This document shows positions 54,201 through 60,884 of a stretch of 64,000 nucleotides of DNA, one piece after another. Source of the DNA: Nitratireductor kimnyeongensis (lineage in GTDB: Bacteria; Pseudomonadota; Alphaproteobacteria; Rhizobiales; Rhizobiaceae). The notes beneath the pieces were generated by a model, which saw nothing but the letters and a program-made list of their open reading frames with translations, made no database searches and had not been told where the DNA came from. The number at the start of each line of letters is the position of its first letter. The stretch's first letter is position 1. The stretch is taken from positions 310,001 through 374,000 of the forward strand of contig NZ_CP078143.1 of assembly GCF_019891395.1 (NCBI RefSeq), read 5' to 3'. The position numbers and the translations under genes were made by a program.

Positions 54201-55027
54201 AACGCGTCCACAGCCAGCCGATCATGTCTGAGATCGAAGCTGCCGGTCAGTCGATTGCTCGCTGCAGCCGTGGTGAGTACCGGAGGTTGCCCATCCTCCT
54301 CGCGCAACTCGGCCACCGTCTCTTGGCTATAGGTGTTCAGCGCAAAGGTGCCGTCATAATAGGCGGCTTCGTTCTCGATGCGCGCCTGGCCGTCCATTGC
54401 GAGCCTGACGGGAAGATCCTCAGGCAAAGCGTCGATCCGCAACCGCATGCGCCCGTCATCCCCAAGCGTGCCCGTCGAAACGGAAACCCGCATTGGCAAA
54501 CCGTCGAAAGCGAGCGATCCGCCGATCCGCCAGGGGCCTGCCAGGCTGCGTGCGGAAAGCTCCGCATCGATATCGGACACCTGATGAATCTGCCCACTCA
54601 CTTCATGGCGAAGCGTCACCGAGCCATCGACGATGCTGACGCTTTCAAGCGTTACCTGCCGCGGGTCGAACGGGCCGGAAGGGCGCACGGCCCAGTCGAT
54701 GCCCCCATCTGCCGCCACAGAAATACGCGCCTTCGGCCGCGTGAGCTGCATGTCGAAAATCAGCACCTCGCCACGCAGAAACGGAGCAAGTTCGGCGTGC
54801 ATGGAGAATTCATCCACCGTCATCCCCGGCGCATCCGGCGTTTCGCCGGCCACAACCACTTCGGTGAAGGTCAGCGAGGGGAACGGCAGAAGCCGCGCCC
54901 GTGCGGAGCCCTCCACCCGAACATCGCGGCCAAGCACCCGCCCCGCTTCGCGCTCAAACGCGGATCGGTAATGATTCCAGTCGATGAAATAGGGGGCGAC
55001 GAGCGCCGAAGTGAGCGCCAGCACCAC
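51269..55027 (-). CDS. AsmA family outer-membrane biogenesis protein (1252+ residues)
   Basis: A very large AsmA-like protein of the bridge-like lipid transfer superfamily that includes TamB. It has an N-terminal anchor VVLALTSALVAPYFIDWNHY, then the AsmA domain (GRVLGRDVRVEGSARARLLP, with FPSLTFTEVVVAGE), repeated beta segments for about 1000 residues, a second AsmA-like block (SLQGRLSGHASVTASGKTVN, about 950-1010) and a long charged coiled coil (about 1130-1200, ERERAEAERQRLERELRQKR) before a Glu-rich tail. The GTG at 55027 lies inside the hydrophobic anchor; a CTG at 55060 with GGGAG 6 bases upstream would add LARLFVFFGGL and complete it, so the true start is probably there. Function in envelope lipid transfer is inferred. 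Confidence 0.85.
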   Translation of the reverse strand: MVLALTSALVAPYFIDWNHYRSAFEREAGRVLGRDVRVEGSARARLLPFPSLTFTEVVVAGETPDAPGMTVDEFSMHAELAPFLRGEVLIFDMQLTRPKARISVAADGGIDWAVRPSGPFDPRQVTLESVSIVDGSVTLRHEVSGQIHQVSDIDAELSARSLAGPWRIGGSLAFDGLPMRVSVSTGTLGDDGRMRLRIDALPEDLPVRLAMDGQARIENEAAYYDGTFALNTYSQETVAELREEDGQPPVLTTAAASNRLTGSFDLRHDRLAVDAFRFETGPVDAPYSAEGKARIEFGAAPRFLVEADGAQLRFEPEEGESGSIAGLDFNARFNAFADMMRALPAPGIPGEIALNLPAIVAGDTTIRNIELRAQPAERGWSIGSVAATLPGRTRLEASGLLTTRDALAFEGRMLLAIAQPSGFAAWISRDVDDAIRRLSSAGFSAEVDLSRRAQTFETLELILGGARFNGRVERQAPDDAKPSLDIALEGEALDLDGIRAFASLFVNDAGVNRLSGHDVDLAVKAGPVAAAGVEAETVDTALRLRAGVLEIDRLTLGGLAGAQISATGQLRDFSTALTGQIDATILSTDLADLAAMAAGRFPENRVLGAIAQRTQAFPGLVENAEINLVASAANNRDGTVGLAVSAEGEAGGTDLSFSLSDRSPRDDPLEGEFKLSVTARNDDAAVLYGLAGLPALPLGLVGDAKLELTASGSLADAVSTQAAVSGEGFAASFDGELANALSAPALSGKVQVESDDIEPWLAVGGVVLPGFGLGLPVELAAALEWSEEVVVLSGLSGAVAGTDLSGDFNILRDGGKPRVDGALRLARFDLAPAAELVLGPGVLSGEESGAWPEEPFGGDVNLPFAADLDLQTDALWAGFLSAGQEASLKLKLDDEGLTVSDLKAAAFDGSIEGFATLKNNAGTGLLTAQIGLKDTALDALMPQGSLQGRLSGHASVTASGKTVNGMASALTGSGSVTLNDLSIRDLNPQALPMILQKADVLGNEIDAAQTEIFAPPFIRDGEFHVGSTEFAFTIAGGVARTPPMRLEAEGAILTTSASADLQRMTVATDGALVFDAGLEAVVGAEPRVDVAAAGPFADVKLSLSVGPLAQFLTQRALEREQVRVERMQSVLLEKQRLRREARYFAALQTERERAEAERQRLERELRQKREAEEAARRQAKRDAEAARRAAEARKRQQQNVPGERATPSEIERAPLEAPEGANSPDAVSEFFRSKNLSPERLRELLGADGGVN

Positions 55028-55257
55028 AAGTCCACCGAAGAATACAAAAAGCCGGGCCAGATTGCTCTCCCTGGTTCAAACGCCGTTGGCCTACACTAGT
55101 GCAATTCCAGAAAAAGTGGAAACCGGTTTTCCGCACGGAATTGCGTAAAAACAATGAGTTAGAACGCTTTCACGGTTCAACGATATAAAGACTCTATCTC
55201 GTTCGCTCTCGTCGACATTAAAGCGCCAGTCGGCCATATGGTCGCACAACGGATTGC

Positions 55258-56676
55258 TTATAATCGCCTGGAGCCCACGACCTTGCCCGGATTCATGATG
55301 TTGAGCGGATCAATTGCCTGTTTGACCGCCCGCATCACGTCTACCGCGTCACCGAGCTCTTCCTGCAGAAAGCGCATCTTGCCCTGCCCGATCCCGTGTT
55401 CGCCCGTGCAGGTGCCATCCATGGCGAGCGCCCGCTTGTTGAGACGGGCAACAAAAGCTTCCGCCTGCTCGATTTCCTTCGGGTTGTCCATGTCCATCAG
55501 CACGAGCACATGAAAATTGCCGTCGCCCACATGCCCGAGAACCGTGGCCATCAGCCCCTGCTCCTCGACATCCGCCTCGGTTTCCAGAATGCATTCGGCC
55601 AGCCGCGAAATGGGGACGCAGACATCGGTCGAGATGCCACGCGTTCCCGGGCGCAAAGCCACACTGGCCCAGTAGGCGTTGTGGCGTGCCTTCCACAGCT
55701 TGGTGCGCTCCTCCGCAACACTCGTCCAGTGAAACGGACCGCCGCCGAACTCTTCCGCAATCTCGCCAAAGGTTTCAGCCTGCTCCTTTACGCCGGCATC
55801 GCTTCCGTGAAACTCGACAAACAGACAAGGGCTTTCAGGGTAGTTCAGGTCGGAATAGGCGTTGATCGCCTTCATCGCGAGCGCGTTGACGAACTCGATG
55901 CGTGCCACCGGCACCCCTATCTGGATCGTCGTGATCACTGCCTGGCACGCCGACTCCACGTCTGGGAACGGGCACACACCACCTGAAATCGCCTGAGGGA
56001 TGCCATAGAGTTTCAAAGTCAGCGCAGTGATGATGCCCAGCGTCCCCTCGGCACCGACCAGAAGCCGCGTGAGATCGTAGCCGGCCGATGTCTTGCGCGC
56101 GCGCCGTGCCGTGGTGATCAACCGACCGTCGGGCATGACAGCCTGCAGGTTCACCACATTGTCACGCATCGTGCCGTAGCGGACTGCATTGGTCCCGGAA
56201 GCTCGCGTCGAGGCCATGCCTCCCAGGCTCGCATTGGCACCGGGGTCTATCGGGAAAAACAGGCCCGTATCGCGCAGGTAATGGTTGAGGTCCTCGCGCG
56301 TCACACCGGGCTCCACGGTGCAATCCAGATCCTCGGCATTGACCGAGAGAATGCGGTTCATGTTCATCAGGTCCAGCGAGATCCCGCCACCTGGCGCATT
56401 CACGTGGCCCTCCAGCGAAGAGCCGGTTCCAAAAGGAATGACAGGCACTCGATGCTCGGCGCACATACGCACCACATCTTGAACCTCCTCGACATTGTGG
56501 GGTGCGAAAACAGCATCCGGCAATTGTGGAGGAATATAACTCGTGGAATGGGCATGCTGTTCACGAACCGAATGTCCGGTAGCCAGCCGCTCCCCGTACC
56601 GCTGACGCAAAAGGTCCAGCACAAGCCGCACACCTTCGTCGTTCCTTGCAACCTGTTCCAATTCCGCGAGCGCCAT
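55258..56676 (-). CDS. FAD-linked D-lactate/glycolate dehydrogenase family protein
   Basis: A 472-residue flavoenzyme of the GlcD/Dld family. The FAD-binding domain (about 50-230) has VPVIPFGTGSSLEGHVNAPG and FFPIDPGANASLGGMASTRA with GTNAVRYG; the C-terminal domain ends with DPLNIMNPGKVVG, preceded by TCTGEHGIGQGKMRFL, which is the FAD-linked oxidase C-terminal signature. It oxidises D-lactate, glycolate or a related 2-hydroxyacid and passes electrons to cytochrome c or quinone. The lack of glcE/glcF next to it favours a single-subunit D-lactate dehydrogenase. Divergent from the thioesterase gene, 111 bases apart. Confidence 0.88.
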   Translation of the reverse strand: MALAELEQVARNDEGVRLVLDLLRQRYGERLATGHSVREQHAHSTSYIPPQLPDAVFAPHNVEEVQDVVRMCAEHRVPVIPFGTGSSLEGHVNAPGGGISLDLMNMNRILSVNAEDLDCTVEPGVTREDLNHYLRDTGLFFPIDPGANASLGGMASTRASGTNAVRYGTMRDNVVNLQAVMPDGRLITTARRARKTSAGYDLTRLLVGAEGTLGIITALTLKLYGIPQAISGGVCPFPDVESACQAVITTIQIGVPVARIEFVNALAMKAINAYSDLNYPESPCLFVEFHGSDAGVKEQAETFGEIAEEFGGGPFHWTSVAEERTKLWKARHNAYWASVALRPGTRGISTDVCVPISRLAECILETEADVEEQGLMATVLGHVGDGNFHVLVLMDMDNPKEIEQAEAFVARLNKRALAMDGTCTGEHGIGQGKMRFLQEELGDAVDVMRAVKQAIDPLNIMNPGKVVGSRRL

Positions 56677-56787
56677 TCAGCTTCTCCAATAAGGTGGTCC
56701 AACCCTTGCCGCACAGGACCGTTTTCGTTTCTATCCGAATCTGATGCAAGTCGAACATAGTCCGCAGAACAGGGATAGAGAAAAACA

Positions 56788-57276
56788 ATGCCAGACGAAG
56801 CACGTTATTGCTCATCTGTCTTCGAGCTGCAGAAGGATTGGATCGACTTCAACGGTCATCTGAACATGGCCTATTACACGGTACTTTTCGACCGCGCCTA
56901 TGAAGAAGTGTCGGAAGAGTTTGGAATGGGTGCCCGATATGCGGCAGAGCGGCGCCTGACCACCTACACCGCGGAAATCCACCTTTGCTACCTGCGAGAG
57001 CTTCATCTCGAAGACAGGGTTCGGGGCACCTTTCAGCTCCTCGATCACGACGAAAAGCGCCTTCATTCCTATCAGGAGCTACGCCATGCCGAAGAAGGCT
57101 GGCTGGCGGCTACCTGCGAGACACTGACGCTGCACGTCGATATGTCCGGCCCGAGGGTCACCCCCTTTCCCGCCGACGTGCTTGGCCGCATCGAAACGAT
57201 GCATGGGTTGCATAAATCGCTCCCGCTACCGGAACAGGCCGGCCGCTCCATCGCCATCCGTCGCCGGACACGCTAA
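56788..57276 (+). CDS. Hotdog-fold acyl-CoA thioesterase
   Basis: A 162-residue hotdog protein. KDWIDFNGHLNMAYYTVLFD is the signature (Asp and the GHLN turn), followed by RAYEEVSEEFGMG and LEDRVRGTFQLLDHDEKRLH. This pattern is like betainyl-CoA thioesterases and the thioesterase part of carnitine dehydrogenases, with an Asn/Asp active site rather than a 4HBT Tyr. It is the first gene of a pair with the ClC transporter (8-base gap). Substrate unknown. ATG chosen; RBS is weak (GATAGAG). Confidence 0.78.
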   Translation: MPDEARYCSSVFELQKDWIDFNGHLNMAYYTVLFDRAYEEVSEEFGMGARYAAERRLTTYTAEIHLCYLRELHLEDRVRGTFQLLDHDEKRLHSYQELRHAEEGWLAATCETLTLHVDMSGPRVTPFPADVLGRIETMHGLHKSLPLPEQAGRSIAIRRRTR

Positions 57277-57284
57277 GCTTCCTC

Positions 57285-58922
57285 ATGCCCCTTCTAAAAC
57301 TGATAAAGCGTCTGCCACAGATTCTCCGAACGTGGATCGAGCCGAATATCAGCGCCTTCCTGGAGGCGCGGCTGCCACTGGTCTGGCTCCTGTCGCTGCT
57401 TCTCGGGCTCGCAGTGGCGGTCGCGGCCATTGCGTTCCGCGAGCTGATCGGTTTCTTCCAGCTCTTTTGGCTCGGCACCAGTTCGGAGCGCGTGCTCACG
57501 GCCGCCCTCTCCCTGCCCTGGTACTGGATCATGGCAGGACCCGTGGGCGGGGGGCTCCTGGTGGGCATTCTCCTCACACGGCTTGAAGCCCGGCGTACTG
57601 GAGCTGTTGCGGATGTGATCGAAGCGCGTGCCTTGTCGGGGCGCAAGCTCAGATTTCGAGAGGGCCTGCTTTCCGCTTTCGTCACCGCCCTCTCACTCGG
57701 TTCGGGCGCAAGCGCGGGGCGCGAGGGCCCTGTAGTCCATCTGGGTGCCGTTCTGGCAACGGCCATTGCATGGCGCGCCAACCTGCCCGAATGGTGTCGG
57801 CGCACCCTTTTGGGCGCAGGTGTTGCCAGCGCGATTTCCGCCTCCTTCAACGCTCCCATTGCCGGCGTTCTATTTGCGCATGAGGTCATTCTCGGCCACT
57901 ACGCCATGCGTTCCTTCGTCCCCATCGTCATTGCCTCGGCCGCTGGCGCGGTGGCATCCCGGCTGTGGTTCGGGAGCGCCGCCGCGTTCCTGGTCCCCAC
58001 GCACCAGATCAGCTCTTTCTGGGAGTTCCCCGCCTTCGCCCTTCTGGGGGCCACGGCTGCCGTGGTGGCGATCCTCTTCCAGTTCTCGCTCTTCGTCTCG
58101 GACTATGCTGCCCGCGGCATCCGTATCCCGCTCTGGACGCGTCCCCTTGTCGGAGGCCTGATTGTCGGCGGGATTGCCGTCGTCTTCCCGCATGTGCTCG
58201 GCGTCGGCTACGAAGTCACCGATATGGCTCTGTGGAACCGTCTGCCCCTTATGACCTTGCTGGCGCTGATCGTTGTGAAAACGGCCGCCACTTCCATAAC
58301 GCTTGCCATGCGCTTCGGCGGTGGCATCTTCTCACCAGCTCTTTTTCTCGGTGCTCTGACCGGAGGTGCATTCGGGATCATCGCCGCATCGGTCTTCCCG
58401 ACCATGGCTTCCAGCGAGGGGCTTTATGCCATTCTCGGCATGGGCGCCGTGGCCGGCGCCGTCCTCGGGGCGCCCATCTCCACCACGGTCATCGTTTTCG
58501 AACTGACAGGCGGATATGAACTTTCCATCGCCCTTCTTCTGACCGTCGCCGTCGCTCACGGCATCACCCAGACGATTCATGGCCATTCTTGGTTCCAGTG
58601 GCAGCTCGAGATGCGCGGTCTTTTCCTCGTCGAGGGCCCTCACCGGGCGCTCGGCCAGTCCATTCGCGTCATGGATTTCATGGAGCCGCTGGATGAAAAG
58701 GAAGAGCCGGTCACATACGATCCCGAGACCGGCGCCCCTTCACTCAAACCGACCGATACGCTCGAAGCCTCGTTGCGCGCATTCGACAAGGGCGGACACG
58801 ACCGCCTGCCGGTGGTTGATCTGAAGGACCCCAGCGAGGTCATCGCCTTCGCCAGCCATGTTCGGGCGCTGCGCTTCTTCAACCGCGCTCTCGTGGACAT
58901 GAGCGAGGAAGAGCACAGATAG
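57285..58922 (+). CDS. ClC family chloride/proton antiporter
   Basis: A 545-residue ClC membrane protein. The selectivity filter elements are present: GSGASAGREGPVVHLG with the gating glutamate E147 and GGGIFSPALFLG; the internal proton-transfer glutamate is E200 in FAHEVILGHY. Having both glutamates predicts a Cl-/H+ antiporter rather than a channel. It has about 16-18 helices and a C-terminal region (about 450-540) with only part of a CBS domain (TLEASLRAFDKGGHDRLPVV). The gene follows the thioesterase by 8 bases. Confidence 0.93.
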   Translation: MPLLKLIKRLPQILRTWIEPNISAFLEARLPLVWLLSLLLGLAVAVAAIAFRELIGFFQLFWLGTSSERVLTAALSLPWYWIMAGPVGGGLLVGILLTRLEARRTGAVADVIEARALSGRKLRFREGLLSAFVTALSLGSGASAGREGPVVHLGAVLATAIAWRANLPEWCRRTLLGAGVASAISASFNAPIAGVLFAHEVILGHYAMRSFVPIVIASAAGAVASRLWFGSAAAFLVPTHQISSFWEFPAFALLGATAAVVAILFQFSLFVSDYAARGIRIPLWTRPLVGGLIVGGIAVVFPHVLGVGYEVTDMALWNRLPLMTLLALIVVKTAATSITLAMRFGGGIFSPALFLGALTGGAFGIIAASVFPTMASSEGLYAILGMGAVAGAVLGAPISTTVIVFELTGGYELSIALLLTVAVAHGITQTIHGHSWFQWQLEMRGLFLVEGPHRALGQSIRVMDFMEPLDEKEEPVTYDPETGAPSLKPTDTLEASLRAFDKGGHDRLPVVDLKDPSEVIAFASHVRALRFFNRALVDMSEEEHR

Positions 58923-58996
58923 GCTGCAGGAACACCAGGTTCCGGCTGCAACCATGAACGCAGGGTTTGTTAACCATACCGGTTAAGGCATCAGCT

Positions 58997-59323
58997 TTGC
59001 ACAAGTTTAACCATGCCATCCGCTTGAAGCGCCGAAGCGGCACGCCGACCATCCTGCCTGAACGCATTCGATTCGTGGTTGTCGGAAAGCCGGTGTTGAA
59101 CGAGGAAGCCAAAGCCCTGTCAGATGGTCTCGCGCACTCACACGAGATCACGGATTACGACTTCTGGCGCGCGCTCAAATCCATCGAGGACGAGCTTTAT
59201 TGGCTCGAACGAAACCGCAGGCCGATCCCCATCGACCTGATCTATGTTCGCGCCATCGTCCGCACCGCGCGCCAGAAGCGCCTTTTCATCGCCTGGGATC
59301 CTGCGCCCATTGACGAATATTGA
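58997..59323 (+). CDS. Conserved-looking small protein of unknown function
   Basis: A 108-residue protein without a recognised domain. There is no ATG; TTG at 58997 has AAGG about 9 bases upstream and is preferred over TTG at 58967. The sequence is a charged N-terminal part (HKFNHAIRLKRRSGTPTILP), a beta strand ERIRFVVVGKPVLNEE and a helical C-terminal half (YDFWRALKSIEDELYWLERN, then RPIPIDLIYVRAIVRTARQK). Codon use is like the neighbours, so it is probably real. It ends 3 bases from the dienelactone hydrolase stop. Confidence 0.55.
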   Translation: MHKFNHAIRLKRRSGTPTILPERIRFVVVGKPVLNEEAKALSDGLAHSHEITDYDFWRALKSIEDELYWLERNRRPIPIDLIYVRAIVRTARQKRLFIAWDPAPIDEY

Positions 59324-59326
59324 GGT

Positions 59327-60205
59327 TCAGGACAGGTGTTCCTTCAGGAACGCCACCGTTCTCTCCCAGGCCAGATCCGCCGCTTCCTTGTCATAGCGGG
59401 CTTCCGACGTGTCGTTGTTGAACGCGTGGTTGACACCGTCATAGACATGGATCGTGAAGTCCTTGCCCGCTTCTTCAAGCGCGGCTCGGTAAGCGTCGAT
59501 CCCCGCATTGATGCGCTCGTCGAGCCCGGCATAGTGAAGCAGCAACGGCGCTTCGATTTTGGCAACCTCAGCCGCATCTGCCTGACGCCCGTAATAGGCC
59601 ACACCTGCGTCAAGCTCGGGATCGTTCACGGCAAGCTGGTTCACCAGCCCCCCACCCCAGCAGAAGCCGATTGCGCCGACATTCCCGTTGGTCGCATCAT
59701 GTCCGGCAAGAAACGCCTGCGTTGCAACCGCATTGCCCACGGTCTGGCCGCCTTCAAGCTGACCGATCATGTCGCGCGCCTTGTCCTCGTCTTCTGGCGT
59801 ACCGCCCGACGGCGACAGAAAGTCAGGCGCAAGCGCTACGAAGCCTTCAAGCGCCATGCGCCGTGCCACATCACGGATATGCGGATTGAGACCACGGTTC
59901 TCGTGAATGACGATCACCGCCGGAAGTTTTCCGTCGGCTCCGGCCGGGCGGGCGAGGTAACCCATCATTTCCCCACCTTCACCGGCATAGGTGACTTCTT
60001 CCGCGGTGAGGCGATCATCATCTTCAGCCACCATGGCCGCCCGCGCGGAATTGGCGGCGAGCATGGGCGCGATGGCCGCCGCTGCAGCCCCCGAACCGGC
60101 AAGCTTGGTCAATCTGTTCATGAAGGCACGGCGATCGAGCGTGAGATGCGTGTATTCGTCATAGGCGTCGATCATCGCCTGTGTGATCTTCGGCTGATCC
60201 TGCAT
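59327..60205 (-). CDS. Dienelactone hydrolase family protein with Tat-type signal
   Basis: A 292-residue alpha/beta hydrolase. About 60 N-terminal residues contain a twin-arginine-like motif (DRRAFMNRLTKLAGSGAAAA, then a hydrophobic stretch to about SARAA), so it is probably exported by Tat. The hydrolase core has VIVIHENRGLNPHIRDVARR, the cysteine nucleophile in GFCWGGGLVNQLA (Cys for Ser, as in dienelactone hydrolase), Asp in YAGLDERINAG and His in GVNHAFNNDTS. The substrate is unknown. Divergent from a MerR regulator with 151 bases between starts. Confidence 0.85.
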   Translation of the reverse strand: MQDQPKITQAMIDAYDEYTHLTLDRRAFMNRLTKLAGSGAAAAAIAPMLAANSARAAMVAEDDDRLTAEEVTYAGEGGEMMGYLARPAGADGKLPAVIVIHENRGLNPHIRDVARRMALEGFVALAPDFLSPSGGTPEDEDKARDMIGQLEGGQTVGNAVATQAFLAGHDATNGNVGAIGFCWGGGLVNQLAVNDPELDAGVAYYGRQADAAEVAKIEAPLLLHYAGLDERINAGIDAYRAALEEAGKDFTIHVYDGVNHAFNNDTSEARYDKEAADLAWERTVAFLKEHLS

Positions 60206-60356
60206 GAAATCACTCCCGATTGTTGTCAGACCCCGCTGGGCAAAGACTATCGTCCCTGTGGCTGAGGTCCACTCACACCCGCGTGAGCGACGGCAGACTT
60301 TCGCTCACGACCGCCGATGCCTATATCTTCGGGAGCAAAAGCTAGGAGCGATCCTC

Positions 60357-60770
60357 ATGTGGTCCATCGGAGAATTATCGAAGCGGGTGGGCGTGAAAGT
60401 GCCGACAATCCGGTATTACGAGGAGACCGGCCTGATCGAACCGCCTGAACGCTCTTCCGGCAATCAGAGGCGCTATGGCCGCAACGCGATGGACCGCCTG
60501 ACTTTCATCCGGCATGCCCGCGATCTCGGCCTCGGCATCGACGCCATTCGCTCGCTGATCGAGTTGAGCGGGCATCCGGAAAAGCCTTGTGAGACGGCCG
60601 ACAGCATCGCCCGCGAACATCTTGGTGAGGTGCGCGAGCGCATCGCCCGCCTCCAGAAGCTCGAACAAGAGCTGCAACGCATTGTGGACAGTTGCGACAG
60701 CGGCACGGTCTGCGATTGCTACGTTCTTCGCGCACTGTCCGATCATTCGCTTTGTGAAAGCGACCACTGA
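60357..60770 (+). CDS. MerR family transcriptional regulator
   Basis: A 137-residue MerR-type regulator. The winged-helix opening SIGELSKRVGVKVPTIRYYE (residues 3-22) is diagnostic, followed by the dimerisation helix with ARLQKLEQELQRIV. Four to five cysteines in the C-terminal part (PCETAD, DSCDSGTVCDCYVLRAL and SLC) are laid out like metal-sensing ZntR/CueR-type proteins, so metal binding is plausible but not shown. Start at 60357 has AGGAG 7 bases upstream. The divergent dienelactone hydrolase gene is the nearest candidate target. Confidence 0.87.
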   Translation: MWSIGELSKRVGVKVPTIRYYEETGLIEPPERSSGNQRRYGRNAMDRLTFIRHARDLGLGIDAIRSLIELSGHPEKPCETADSIAREHLGEVRERIARLQKLEQELQRIVDSCDSGTVCDCYVLRALSDHSLCESDH

Positions 60771-60884
60771 TCATCAGAACGGATGAATTTGCCGGCTGTC
60801 AGCATCTTGGTTCATGGGCTGCAAACCGGTACAAATGGAAAACATCCTTGGGCTTTGCCCCCCGAATCACCATATGCAGGTCCG

